From NCBI GenBank assembly GCA_037178625.1, contig CM074129.1:1736001-1800000 (forward strand): a DNA stretch of 64,000 bases, read 5' to 3'. This stretch comes from Skeletonema tropicum (taxonomy: Eukaryota; Bacillariophyta; Thalassiosirophyceae; Thalassiosirales; Thalassiosiraceae). Under the pieces are notes generated by a model. The model did no database searches. It saw only the letters and a list, made by a program, of their open reading frames with translations, and was not told the DNA's origin. Numbering within the stretch: position 1 is the stretch's first letter; each line of letters starts with the position of its first letter. Shown piece after piece: positions 1-9,682 of the stretch. The position numbers and the translations under genes were made by a program.

Positions 1-1713
1 CTTCTTGCCATCTTTCCCTTTAGCCCCACTTAAACCCATAATCTTTCTCGCAATGGGTAACTGCCACCCATACGCCAAAACAGTACTCGCACCTGCCCTC
101 CCCGCTCGTGCCGTACGTCCCACACGTCTTACATATTCGGCTGGATCCTTGGGAAAATCAAATAGCAACACATGATCAATTGGAGATGAATCAAAATCAA
201 TCCCACGAGCCGCACGATCCGTACAAACAAGAATGCATTCCAACCCATCATCATCTCCATCGTATCCGCTTCCATCATCTCCCGAAGTGGAAAAGGCATG
301 CAAATTTTTCAATCGCACCTCCGGAGACAAAGCATTGTGATAGGCCCACACCTTATTCCTCCTCCTGCGCTTATCCTTCCTCTTTAACGCATTCTCAACA
401 TTGCGACAAGTTTCCACCGTATTACAAAAGATGAGAGTTTTATTGCATCGTCGACTACGTAACGCTTTGAACATTTCACGAACTTTAATGTCGAATCCGG
501 CACGTGCATCACGGTTCGATTGCGGAGGGACAGATACATCCACGAGTGATTGATGTACTGATGGGGATGTACGATGTAACCCCGGTCCACGCAGCTGTGT
601 CACATTTGGGAATTCGGACTGGATCGATTCCAGTACATCTTCGGGGAGTGTTGCCGTGACAAAAATAAACTGTGGTCCATCATTCTCCTCACCCCCTTGT
701 CCCACCTCCTCTCCTCCTCCACCACCACCATTGACAGCCACCCCCACAGTCCGTAACTGCGGTCCAAACGTCTCATCGACCAACAAAAAATCCACCTCAT
801 CCAACACCATACTCTGCACCATCCCCAAATCCAATCCAGCATTCTTGGTACGTAAAATAGTTGCCAATCGTCCCGGTGTGGAAATTAAGACATCCACTGG
901 AGAAGTTTGAAGTAGACGAATCTGATCACGAATATTGGTAGAATGTGATCCTGTCGCGGTTGTAACAAATGGTTGAAAGTTCCAATCAACACTCGAAGAA
1001 GATACTGACAATTGTTTCGACAATAACGAACAAACACTATAAATCTGATCCGCCAACTCTGCAGTCGGAGTCAATATCAAAATCCGTGGACTACCCATCC
1101 TACTCTTTTTCAATTGCGTACTACTCAATTCCAAATCATCCCCCCGATGTAATTTTTGCAAGAGTGGTAACAAGTACGCCAAGGTTTTACCACTCCCAGT
1201 CTGATCGGCGATAATGGTGGATTCTCCACGGAGGAGTGCTGGCCAGGCGAGGGATTGGATGCGGGATGGTTGTGTGATGCGGGCGGCAGTGCAGAGTTGG
1301 GAGAAGAATGTTGTGTGGTGGGTTAGGGAGAAGGAGGGGTCGGTGAGTGGTTTTTTGGAGTAGAATGTGGAGGAGGTTGAGGGTGATGGTTGTTGTGGTT
1401 GTTTTGGTTTGTAGATCACATCATCGTCATTATGATCATCTGTGTAGTAGCCATCATTATAATCTCCAAAGGCATCATCATAATTTGGAGTATCATCTCT
1501 TCTTCTGTTTGGTCGACTGCCACCACCTCTCCGCCGCTGTGCCGATGACTGTTCTCGATATGCTGAAAGATGAGTTGTTGATGTGGATGTTCTTGATGGA
1601 TGTATTCTTGGTTGATGATGCACTGACGAGAAGGCGGTGACTACATTATTATTATTTGATGAGAAGGCCTCAAGCAGTGCAGCAATCAATATGAAGAGAG
1701 ATATTGCAGTCAT
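1..1713 (-). CDS. Plastid-targeted DEAD-box RNA helicase (C-terminus beyond window)
   Basis: The minus-strand frame is open from ATG at 1713 to base 1, giving 571 residues and no stop. Helicase motifs occur in order: a Q-motif-like ITQPSRIQ about 20 residues before motif I, DQTGSGKT near residue 168, [16 protein letters not shown] (in place of DEAD) near 303, VTAT near 351, then [11 protein letters not shown] and HVLLFDFP...[12 protein letters not shown] near 529. The first ~28 residues are hydrophobic ([17 protein letters not shown]) and are followed by VVTAFSS, a signal-peptide cleavage site with Phe at +1, and then a Ser/Thr/His/Arg-rich stretch. This matches the bipartite presequence of diatom plastid proteins. 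Inferred role: ATP-dependent unwinding of RNA in the plastid, perhaps in rRNA processing as for plant RH39/RH50-type helicases. An Asp/acidic spacer of ~60 residues separates the transit peptide from the core. No intron is needed. The family assignment is firm; the RNA target is unknown. Confidence 0.93.
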   Translation of the reverse strand, partial: MTAISLFILIAALLEAFSSNNNNVVTAFSSVHHQPRIHPSRTSTSTTHLSAYREQSSAQRRRGGGSRPNRRRDDTPNYDDAFGDYNDGYYTDDHNDDDVIYKPKQPQQPSPSTSSTFYSKKPLTDPSFSLTHHTTFFSQLCTAARITQPSRIQSLAWPALLRGESTIIADQTGSGKTLAYLLPLLQKLHRGDDLELSSTQLKKSRMGSPRILILTPTAELADQIYSVCSLLSKQLSVSSSSVDWNFQPFVTTATGSHSTNIRDQIRLLQTSPVDVLISTPGRLATILRTKNAGLDLGMVQSMVLDEVDFLLVDETFGPQLRTVGVAVNGGGGGGEEVGQGGEENDGPQFIFVTATLPEDVLESIQSEFPNVTQLRGPGLHRTSPSVHQSLVDVSVPPQSNRDARAGFDIKVREMFKALRSRRCNKTLIFCNTVETCRNVENALKRKDKRRRRNKVWAYHNALSPEVRLKNLHAFSTSGDDGSGYDGDDDGLECILVCTDRAARGIDFDSSPIDHVLLFDFPKDPAEYVRRVGRTARAGRAGASTVLAYGWQLPIARKIMGLSGAKGKDGKK

Positions 1714-2003
1714 GGTGGAGTTGGTTGATTGCTGGTGTTTCAAGCTAGCGACGCACTTCCACTTCGTCGTTGATTGTGTTATGGTAGTACCTTAGGCATC
1801 ACAATGCTTCGTGCGTCGGTTGAGTGAGGCTCGGCTAAAATGGATGGAGGCCGGAATTTCGGGCATTCATTTCGAGGGGCCCTCTTTTTATCAACTAACC
1901 AGACTTATCTAGCTTTACACGTTCAAACGAGGGGGCATAATCTCTCTGCAACATACACATATGCCCTCCATCCTGTCCGTGCCGTGCTCAATCCTCTTCT
2001 CCA
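1714..2003. other. Intergenic region upstream of the helicase gene
   Basis: About 290 bp lie between the helicase start and the left arm of the first transposon. It must contain the 5' UTR and promoter of the minus-strand helicase, but no convincing core element was recognised. It is rich in short stretches that also occur near the arm (GGGGGCA-like). Confidence 0.4.
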
Positions 2004-3041
2004 GGAGGATTATGGATCGGGGGCACAATGCCCCTTTTTTGCCCCCTTTTTGCCCCCCTTTTAGACGTGGACAAATCGCCCGCGGGTGAATCTGTGGGCT
2101 TGTCACAACACGTGTAGTTACAATGTCACAACAAAACCACCCGCCTTGTCACTATGTAACTACCCGCGTTGTGACATTGTAACTACGCGGGTAGTTACAT
2201 TGTCACTACGTAGTGACATCGTTGTGACCGAGCCGCCAAGCAAAGCACCCGCCTCATAGTTGATGGCAGCCATCAGCGATGATTCGAAAGGGCAGCATAC
2301 TAAGTCTCGTTCGCCGTCCTCTCCTCCTACTGTTGGTTGTGCTTCTGTGGTCAGGCTGGCATTGAGGCGGCGCCGCTTCTCCATTTGGCCAGCGCCAGTT
2401 TTTTGGCGATTCCTGCACATCAACAACTAACTTGACGCCGACATAAATAATATCCACCTATCGTTCAATTATTCCTACTTATAGCACCAATATGTCCTTC
2501 ATTGCAGACGATGGCTTTTCTTTTCTTGACACCTACCGAGATAGGAGCAATGGTGGGGATGAGAGCGAAAATGAACGGTCTCATGTGAGCTCAAAGAAGG
2601 ACTTTGACTTTTCTCTCATTGGCTACCGAGATAGGATATAGGATCGATGATGAGGATGAGAGCGACAGTGACCATTCTCATTTGATCCCCTCTTCTTCGA
2701 TGTCCGAGGAAGAAGGCAACGATGAACAAGAGTGCATGTGTCATACTGGTGCTGATAGTTTCGAGCTACCTCAAAGTCCTGCCGCTGCTGAAACTCCGGT
2801 GGAGGGCCTAGAAGATAGTGATGATGAGGATGAAGGTGTAGAAGGAGGGTGGGGTGAACTAATTGCCTCATTCGGAGAATTGGATAAGTGTGATAAAGGG
2901 ACAAGTGGAGAGGGGAGTGGCTGTCATTTTGATTTTAATTTCTCCTTCGGCGAATCAAAATCCACAGAGGAGGAGGGTGATGATGACGAAGAAGAGATTT
3001 CGTCGGAGGGTGACGTTTTTCCACAGACCAATACCACCGAT
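2004..3041 (+). repeat. Left inverted arm of element A
   Basis: 1,038 bp that match 5115-6171 inverted. The arm includes a palindrome GGGGGCACAATGCCCC, a block of short palindromic repeats (2104-2235), the transposase start at 2492 and the first part of its coding sequence. The match ends abruptly at 3041, in the middle of the transposase reading frame. Confidence 0.9.
2104..2235. repeat. Subterminal palindromic repeats of element A
   Basis: Alternating copies of TTGTGACA/TGTCACAA and GTAGTTACA/TGTAACTAC occur in both orientations, together with the palindrome GTCACTACGTAGTGAC. The same block is inverted at 5930-6055. Clusters like this in subterminal regions are typical transposase-binding arrays; binding is inferred, not seen. 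Confidence 0.7.
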
Positions 3042-4055
3042 CCATCGGGGGAGGCCAACAACGATGCAACTCCCAGAAGGTCGTTTTCTGTCGACGAGGT
3101 TCTCTGGGACGGGCTGATCTTTGCTGGATTCACCGATGAAAGAATCACCAGGTGTGGGGAAAAGCGCAATACTGATCGCTTCAAGGCCCAGTATGGGGTG
3201 TGCCCCAAAACGGTAGCATCTTTTCTGGGGGACCTTTTCCACAAGCATCCTTCATTGAAATACAAAGACATTTTCATGACCCTTTACTGGCTGAAAACGT
3301 ATTCGGTTGCACACGTCATGTCCGCCATTTGGGGACCTTGTGAGGAGTATATTAACCCAGTTCTCGAAGATTATATTGCGAAGTTTGCCTCCCTGAAAGA
3401 GGGGAAAATTCGTTGGGACCGTTTCAACGACGCTTCTCTATAGATGCATGTCATTTCATGACGGACGAGATGGCACTTGACCCTTCAACCCGTTGGTATG
3501 ACTTAAGTCAAGTATGAAGTTGCACTTTCTATCCATTCGAATGAAATAATCTGGATTCGAGGTCCTCTGGAAGCCAGCATCCATGACACCTCTATGTTCA
3601 GAGGATACACAACGAAAGATAAAAAGAAGAACAAGGTAGACAAAGATGCATTTATTTTTCGCATCCCAGCAGGAAAGAAAGGCGTTGGTGATTCCGGATG
3701 TGAGTAGAAGATCTGGGAGACCACGTTCCAAATTCTTTTTTGTTCTCACTTCTAACTCGTATTCCATCTATCCTATCTTCTTGCAGATTCTGGAGAGCCA
3801 AACAAGATTATTACAAAAAGAAAGGGTCAGTCAAAGGAAATGAAAAGATGGCTTGGACGTGTTAAGAGCCGTCAAGAAACGTTTTTCAGCCGAGTGAAAT
3901 CGTTCAATATAATGAAAAATCGCTTTAGGCACGGTAAAAGAGGTACAGCGGATAAGCTCCTTAGACACAAGCATTGCTTTGAAAGCGTTGTCGTTCTTCT
4001 TGCTTACGATGTTGAACATAATCCTCTTTTGAAGTTTAGTCATAATGTTTTATAG
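2492..4055 (+). pseudogene. DDE transposase of element A, with three frame breaks and one intron
   Basis: The likely start is ATG 2492. The N-terminal part is acidic (Asp/Glu/Ser-rich). A 7-bp tandem duplication (ATAGGAT twice, near 2634-2647) shifts the frame; the long open frame then runs 2604-3443. A one-base shift near 3434 is needed to read SIDACHF, and another near 3512 to read YEVALSIHS and ASIHD. A GT-AG intron at 3700-3786 (87 bp) restores GDSGY followed by SGEPNK. The last part, 3787-4055, contains RVKSRQETF and NRFRHG, which are characteristic of the C-terminus of this transposase family. The catalytic residues are therefore probably SID, IHD and GDSGY..GE. The enzyme would cut and rejoin the element ends, but this copy cannot encode a full protein. 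The assignment to IS5/PIF-Harbinger-like DDE enzymes is from motif recognition. Confidence 0.8.
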
Positions 4056-4091
4056 TACATTGAATTACACACTATCCTTTCTAACAACTCT

Positions 4092-5006
4092 TCATTCAAT
4101 CATACTAAAATATTTTGCAGCTTCATCTCTCTGCGTAGTCTTGGTTGCATCTATAGCTGCCTGGTGTGCACGCAATGTAGCAGCAAGTACCTCTTTGCTG
4201 ACAAGACCTTCCTTCAATGCATTCATCAGCGCTTTGATTGAATGATCTTCTCCCTGAGTGGCGGCGATGATCAAATGCTTCACTGCCCTCTCTTTATTGC
4301 CATTCTTCAACTCGTGAGTACCAAGAGACAATCTAGCGATTGCATGACCTCCAATAGCAGCGACTTCCAGATGGTGAATGTTCATTTTCTGCTCATCCTT
4401 TTCTACCCCATGCCCCTTTCGATACATACTCGACAGTTTAAAATGCGCTTCAGCAGCTTCCAAACCATCTCCTTTAGCAGCCTTTGTATAATGGCCAAAT
4501 GCTTCAGTATAATCCCCCTTCTCACAATTCTTGAATCCTTCTATAATCAATGCAACGGGATCATTCGTCTCAACTCTTTTCATCCTTTGTTTATCTGTTC
4601 CACCGGCTGTGTCGGCCAACGCTTCTCTACAGAATGGACATTCGCGCTTCTTCGTGTTCTCACGGTCCATGGCATAAATACAACCATTACAAACAGTTTT
4701 ACTGCAACAAGCATAAGTCATATACTGCTTAGGATGAAGCGGCATAGGAACCATGCAGATGGGACAATCGCCAAGATGAGTGCTCTCCGGTTGCTTGAAT
4801 AGCAGCTCGTCACGTAATTCCGCCGCACGTTTCTTACATGCTCTTTTGTGTTTACGCCTTTTATCTTTTTGGCATTGAATACCACAATAGCGAACGAGAT
4901 GGCAAGCAGTGCATCTCTTCAATTTGACATCATCATTTTCTGCAATGCCGCAAGAAGCACAACATAAAGTGCCTGCCTCTTTCTTATCTGAAGTATTCTC
5001 GTTCAT
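4092..5006 (-). CDS. MYND-RING-Sel1 repeat protein carried inside element A
   Basis: A 304-residue intact ORF from ATG 5006; the longer open frame starts at a non-ATG codon with a stop just before it. Residues 16-57 form a MYND finger (CASC...CTAC...YCGIQCQ...HKRAC). Residues 81-126 form a RING-like finger (CPIC...CCSKTVCNGC...CPFC). The C-terminal half carries Sel1-type helical repeats (DYTEAFGHYTKAAKGDG, AIARLSLGTHELKNG, AVKHLIIAATQGE) and ends in a short helical tail. MYND and Sel1 modules mediate protein-protein contacts and RING suggests ubiquitin ligase activity, so a scaffold or E3 role is plausible; no substrate can be named. It lies between the arms, tail to tail with the transposase remnant (36 bp apart). 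It is intact while the transposase is decayed, which suggests captured cargo or a selected passenger. Confidence 0.85.
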   Translation of the reverse strand: MNENTSDKKEAGTLCCASCGIAENDDVKLKRCTACHLVRYCGIQCQKDKRRKHKRACKKRAAELRDELLFKQPESTHLGDCPICMVPMPLHPKQYMTYACCSKTVCNGCIYAMDRENTKKRECPFCREALADTAGGTDKQRMKRVETNDPVALIIEGFKNCEKGDYTEAFGHYTKAAKGDGLEAAEAHFKLSSMYRKGHGVEKDEQKMNIHHLEVAAIGGHAIARLSLGTHELKNGNKERAVKHLIIAATQGEDHSIKALMNALKEGLVSKEVLAATLRAHQAAIDATKTTQRDEAAKYFSMIE

Positions 5007-5114
5007 TATCAATTAATTGAACCCAAAGCTGTTATCTCTCCTCTAATCGACCAGTATTGACCCGCTCCCGGACCTATGATTCCGAGTCTCCTCTTGATCA
5101 TATGTGATCATGAC

Positions 5115-6171
5115 ATCGGTGGTATTGGTCTGTGGAAAAACGTCACCCTCCGACGAAATCTCTTCTTCGTCATCATCACCCTCCTCCTCTGTGGATTTTG
5201 ATTCGCCGAAGGAGAAATTAAAATCAAAATGACAGCCACTCCCCTCTCCACTTGTCCCTTTATCACACTTATCCAATTCTCCGAATGAGGCAATTAGTTC
5301 ACCCCACCCTCCTTCTACACCTTCATCCTCATCATCACTATCTTCTAGGCCCTCCACCGGAGTTTCAGCAGCGGCAGGACTTTGAGGTAGCTCGAAACTA
5401 TCAGCACCAGTATGACACATGCACTCTTGTTCATCGTTGCCTTCTTCCTCGGACATCGAAGAAGAGGGGATCAAATGAGAATGGTCACTGTCGCTCTCAT
5501 CCTCATCATCGATCCTATATCCTATCTCGGTAGCCAATGAGAGAAAAGTCAAAGTCCTTCTTTGAGCTCACATGAGACCGTTCATTTTCGCTCTCATCCC
5601 CACCATTGCTCCTATCTCGGTAGGTGTCAAGAAAAGAAAAGCCATCGTCTGCAATGAAGGACATATTGGTGCTATAAGTAGGAATAATTGAACGATAGGT
5701 GGATATTATTTATGTCGGCGTCAAGTAGTTGTTGATGTGCAGGAATCGCCAAAAAACTGGCGCTGGCCAAATGGAGAAGCGGCGCCGCCTCAATGCCAGC
5801 CTGACCACAGAAGCACAACCAACAGTAGGAGGAGAGGACGGCGAACGAGACTTAGTATGCTGCCCTTTCGAATCATCGCTGATGGCTGCCATCAACTATG
5901 AGGCGGGTGCTTTGCTTGGCGGCTCGGTCACAACGATGTCACTACGTAGTGACAATGTAACTACCCGCGTAGTTACAATGTCACAACGCGGGTAGTTACA
6001 TAGTGACAAGGCGGGTGGTTTTGTTGTGACATTGTAACTACACGTGTTGTGACAAGCCCACAGATTCACCCGCGGGCGATTTGTCCACGTCTAAAAAGGG
6101 GGCAAAGGGGGCAACAAGGGGGCAACAAGGGGGCAACAAGGGGGCATTGTGCCCCCGATCCATAATCCTCC
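5115..6171 (-). repeat. Right inverted arm of element A
   Basis: Inverted copy of 2004-3041. It encodes the same transposase N-terminal segment on the minus strand and then runs out of homology into a short unrelated tail ending near 5043. It contains the same 7-bp frame-breaking duplication. Its outer end has several extra GGGGGCAACAA units (6098-6145) not matched in the left arm. Confidence 0.9.
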
Positions 6172-6281
6172 AGATTTTGCGGGAGAGGCTTCTCTCAAGA
6201 CTGAAAAATGCCGAAACAAAGGATTTCAGGCGCAGTCAACCATAATGTAACCATAACCATAAAGTGCAGAATGCAAACCTC

Positions 6282-8819
6282 ATGTCGACAATGAGGTGGT
6301 CCACATCCATATTAGTACTATCCATAGCAGTGGCAGTCACCGTAGCAGCAGCTGCTGCTGCAAACAGTGACAACACAAGTACCAATCGAAATCGGATCAA
6401 AGTTCCTCTCCATCGACATCTAGTCGATGCTCTCTCCGAAACTACAGTAGCTCCAAACTCTTCGAAACTACAACAATTTGAAATAGAGGCAAAAGAAAAT
6501 GATGATCCCGACAGAATAGGCACATCAACAAAAACGTCGTTGTTGGTAGAGGAAGTACAAGTAATGGCAGTCACATCGAGAACGAGATTTACTTTCCCAA
6601 AGCACAGACAGTTTGATTTGGAACATATCCAAAATGTTGCCATTCTTGCCTCTCGTCGTAATCATGCTGAATCAAACAATAACGGAAGCAGCAACAACAA
6701 TTATGGCGGATTGACAATACTGTCGGTGAATAAAGCCAATGGGAATGTACATGGGATACAACATCATCATGGAGGAGGCAGAGATCTGAAACGCATTTCG
6801 CTAGATCCGACGAGTGACAATAAATTATTGACATTGGAAACAATTCCATCTTCGCAAGAGGATGAAAGGAGACTGCGTGAGAGGATTTCAAATTGGACTT
6901 GTGGAGCGAAGCGTGCCCTTGATCATCACGAGGAAGACGAAAAAGTGGATAGACATCATTCTCGATCGTTGCAAGACGATCTTGACCATCCAAATTCTAA
7001 CAATACATTCTATGAATATGTCAATACTCGATCACTCAACAATCCAACAACAACAACAGCGACAACAATCTGGACAGCACCTCAAAACTACAAATTCCAC
7101 ATCCCACTCTACATCGAAGTAGATTCCACATTTGTCAATCGTCAAGGAGGTCTCAGCAACGCAATCGAATATGTCAACTTTTTAACCTCCGCGGTCAATA
7201 TCATTCTAGAACATGAGATAGATGCTCATCTTGACGTGATCCATGTCGAAGAGACGGATATATATGATAATATCACCACTACACAAGCTGCATTGCGAGC
7301 ACAGCGAAAACGTCCTAGAGATAACCTTGACGGTAGTAACTATTACGGTGTGGATGGTGAGGACAAGATCATTCTAGTTCATGCCCTATTAGGGAGGCAT
7401 GTTGGAGGTGGAATCGCCTTTATAGATTCAATCTGCGATCGCAAATGGTCCTTTGGTGTAACGAGTGATATACATGGATCATTTACCAACTTGGGGAGGG
7501 ATACACTGTTGGATATGTTTTATTATGCGCATGAGCTTGGACATTCGCTTGGGAGTGGTCACACCTATGATGATTATGTGCCTGTGGTGGATACGTGTGG
7601 GTCACTTTGTACGTTGGGAGAGGAATTGAAGAGTGATCCAGCTGGGTTGCCGCTAGATCATTCAGCGACTATCATGAGCTATTGCAATTTTTGTACTGGT
7701 GGTTTAAATAATATTGCATTCACGTATGGTGGACTTTGGGATGGAAACTCTCCTCGATCGGATATTGGGCATTGGAGGAATCATCCTGATATTGCAGGTG
7801 TTGGTACTGTCAGCGTGGAGCCAAGGAGGGTGAGTCATACGATTTGGAATATACTTTCGGACAAGGGTCATGAATGTGTGAAGCCACCTTCTCAGGAGCT
7901 ACAGGGTTGCAATGATAGTAGCGACTGCAATGACAACAACGTGTGTACAATAGACATGTGCAGTCCAGATGATGGTGTTTGTGTTGTGTCAGAAACACTT
8001 GACAATTGTTGCGGTAACGGAATTTGCGAGCAAGGCGAGATTAGTGCTGGCTGCAGTGATTGTGGACCGTATGTTATCAAGCCATCAAACCCGTGTGAAG
8101 ATTGTCATGCACTTGATGGATTCATACTGGAGGTTGGAGTGAACGAGAATGCTGGCCAAACTATTACGTTAACTTCGATTTCTTTACAACACAAGGAGCC
8201 ACAACAACTCGGTTCATCTGTCGAAGTCTTCGTTGCAAAGTCGTTTCATTCTGGACAGGCCACCAAACTCATTCCTTCGCTTTGGCAAGGAGTAACCACA
8301 GCTACTGTCCCGGGTGGCGAAGGCATGATGGAAATGAACTTCCCTTCTCCTATCACTATTGTCGCAGGAACGCTAGAATTATACATCGCAGCTTCTGAAG
8401 ACGTCCTTCAATTTGGAGTTGGAGCGTACTCAATAACAAATGATCATGGGGTTCATCTGCATAGCAATCGAGCTGTTTCGGGTAGATTCGGGACGGCGTT
8501 GGAGTCCTTTTCTCTGAATTGCGAAGTCAAGTATTTAGTAGAAGAGGTGACATCGTTTCTTCCATTGTATACAGACGAGTTTAGGGATGAAAGGCTGTCA
8601 GCTTTGCCGGAAGACACAACAACACTTGAAGCAGCAATCAATTCTCCCGACAGTGCCGCATCTGAAGCTAGGGTGGAGTCAACATCAGCAACTACAATAT
8701 TGGATCTAACTGCGAATGTTTGGAATGACGACATATCTGCCGCAATAATGCGCATGACTATCGCGTCATATTCCGCTGCAGCTGTTGTTAGCTTGGTATT
8801 TCTCAGAGTAATGTGGTGA
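6282..8819 (+). CDS. Secreted zinc metalloprotease of metzincin type, Cys-rich, with hydrophobic C-terminus
   Basis: 845 residues from ATG 6282; the open frame extends upstream only through a GTG codon. The N-terminus is a signal peptide with a run of Ala and Val (IAVAVTVAAAAAAN). The zinc site is HELGHSLGSGH, His at about residue 417, with the Met-turn SATIMSYC near 463. Together these fit the HExxHxxGxxH clan of metzincins (reprolysin-like M12). It follows a ~270-residue Ser/Asn/His-rich pro-region. After the catalytic domain comes a Cys-rich module (CNDSSDCNDNNVC...CCGNGICEQGE), then a beta-rich segment, then a terminal hydrophobic helix (AAAVVSLVFLRVMW) that could be a membrane anchor or GPI signal. 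Inferred role: extracellular or cell-surface proteolysis. The 3' part has been copied to 23.7-24.7 kb. Its start lies about 110 bp from the right arm of element A. Confidence 0.88.
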   Translation: MSTMRWSTSILVLSIAVAVTVAAAAAANSDNTSTNRNRIKVPLHRHLVDALSETTVAPNSSKLQQFEIEAKENDDPDRIGTSTKTSLLVEEVQVMAVTSRTRFTFPKHRQFDLEHIQNVAILASRRNHAESNNNGSSNNNYGGLTILSVNKANGNVHGIQHHHGGGRDLKRISLDPTSDNKLLTLETIPSSQEDERRLRERISNWTCGAKRALDHHEEDEKVDRHHSRSLQDDLDHPNSNNTFYEYVNTRSLNNPTTTTATTIWTAPQNYKFHIPLYIEVDSTFVNRQGGLSNAIEYVNFLTSAVNIILEHEIDAHLDVIHVEETDIYDNITTTQAALRAQRKRPRDNLDGSNYYGVDGEDKIILVHALLGRHVGGGIAFIDSICDRKWSFGVTSDIHGSFTNLGRDTLLDMFYYAHELGHSLGSGHTYDDYVPVVDTCGSLCTLGEELKSDPAGLPLDHSATIMSYCNFCTGGLNNIAFTYGGLWDGNSPRSDIGHWRNHPDIAGVGTVSVEPRRVSHTIWNILSDKGHECVKPPSQELQGCNDSSDCNDNNVCTIDMCSPDDGVCVVSETLDNCCGNGICEQGEISAGCSDCGPYVIKPSNPCEDCHALDGFILEVGVNENAGQTITLTSISLQHKEPQQLGSSVEVFVAKSFHSGQATKLIPSLWQGVTTATVPGGEGMMEMNFPSPITIVAGTLELYIAASEDVLQFGVGAYSITNDHGVHLHSNRAVSGRFGTALESFSLNCEVKYLVEEVTSFLPLYTDEFRDERLSALPEDTTTLEAAINSPDSAASEARVESTSATTILDLTANVWNDDISAAIMRMTIASYSAAAVVSLVFLRVMW

Positions 8820-9259
8820 TGCGATCTCTTTTGGAGCGAGTATTAGCATTTCTTGGACAAGATCTTTGTGGGAGTTTCAATACTGAATCATAATGTACAC
8901 TATTATTATCATCTATGATAGCACGTAGACGTAGACTATTTAAGGTGAAGATAAGAGGAAGATTGTGCAGTTGCAGCTGCCCAATCTGATGCTTTGTTGA
9001 GTTGCCTGCCTTGATGAGCTTTACCTTGCTTGCGCGAAGAACCACTTGTTTTACTTGTTTTCTCACTCGCCTTGTCTTTGATCCCGCAAAAGGAAGGTGG
9101 AATGCGAGGGAATGAACCAATTCTTAAAGGACTTGGGATACGAATATGTTGAAGAGACAAACAACTCTGCTTATACGAAATTCCTTCGAAACAAAGAAGA
9201 TTAGTTTAGCAATCGAAGTCGACGGTTAAAATACATTGTATTATAGAAAGAAAGAATTT
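8820..9259. other. Region downstream of the metalloprotease with a possible small-gene remnant
   Basis: Minus-strand frames between 8936 and 9160 encode a Lys/Arg-rich stretch (SKTRRVRKQV) and, in a second frame, QLNKASDWAAATAQ. The corresponding region at 24577-24870 reads both in one frame. No ATG-initiated ORF with recognisable domains exists in either copy. It could be a short basic gene broken here, or conserved only because it was duplicated with the protease end. Confidence 0.35.
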
Positions 9260-9682
9260 TTATCTCTTAAAACTAGAACATCTCTTCAGACGCAGATTCC
9301 TCGCACTCTTGCGAGTTGCAGTGCTGTGAGCCCTGATAAAATTGTCTTCATTCTCGACGTATTCCAAATCGGGATTGGCGAGGAGTAATGCGACGGCACG
9401 ATCAGTAAGTGTTTCCAACGCCAACTTCTTTCCTTCTGTGGGCTCGCTCATGCTTTCATCGATACAGGCCACTTTCGCGTAAAGGTCTTCTTCGTCCTTG
9501 GAAATTAAATGACACTTGGCCAGGAAGTTGATCGAATCAAGAACATGAATTCCTTGTGGCGCTGCTGACAAATGTTTGACAGCTCTCATGATTTCGCCAC
9601 CAAGAGTATCTGACTTGCCACTTGAGGGAATGAGCTTGACCAGCCTTTCGTAGTCTTCTGGGTAAGTCGATGAGAAGCTCAT
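9260..9682 (-). CDS. Hypothetical protein of 140 residues
   Basis: The first in-frame ATG is at 9682; upstream codons are open but begin with GTG. The protein is mostly helical by eye (YERLVKLIPSS, ALETLTDRAVALLL), with a basic C-terminal tail (RKSARNLRLKRCSSFKR). No signal peptide, zinc motif or known domain was recognised. Its 5' part (from base 9566) is included in the tandem duplication and is broken at the second site (17819-17940), so this copy is the only complete one in the window. Function unknown. Confidence 0.5.
   Translation of the reverse strand: MSFSSTYPEDYERLVKLIPSSGKSDTLGGEIMRAVKHLSAAPQGIHVLDSINFLAKCHLISKDEEDLYAKVACIDESMSEPTEGKKLALETLTDRAVALLLANPDLEYVENEDNFIRAHSTATRKSARNLRLKRCSSFKR

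Larger units (their letters stand above)
2004..6171. mobile_element. DNA transposon with ~1-kb inverted arms (element A)
   Basis: Bases 2004-3041 reappear inverted at 5115-6171, with only small differences in the poly-G/CAA tract. Inside lie a broken DDE transposase (plus strand, beginning in the left arm) and an intact MYND-RING-Sel1 gene (minus strand). The outermost shared sequence is GGAGGATTATGGATCGGGGG on the left and its complement on the right. A target duplication could not be fixed with confidence. The transposase motifs (SIDACHF, ASIHD, GDSGY.GE) suggest an IS5/PIF-Harbinger-type DDE enzyme. Because the transposase is broken, this copy is probably mobile only in trans, if at all. 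Confidence 0.82.

Noticed and set aside
2160..2426. 88-codon minus-strand ORF in the left arm, repeated at 5729-5995
   Set aside because: It is kept in both arms only because the arms are copies; it starts at a non-ATG codon and shows no domain.
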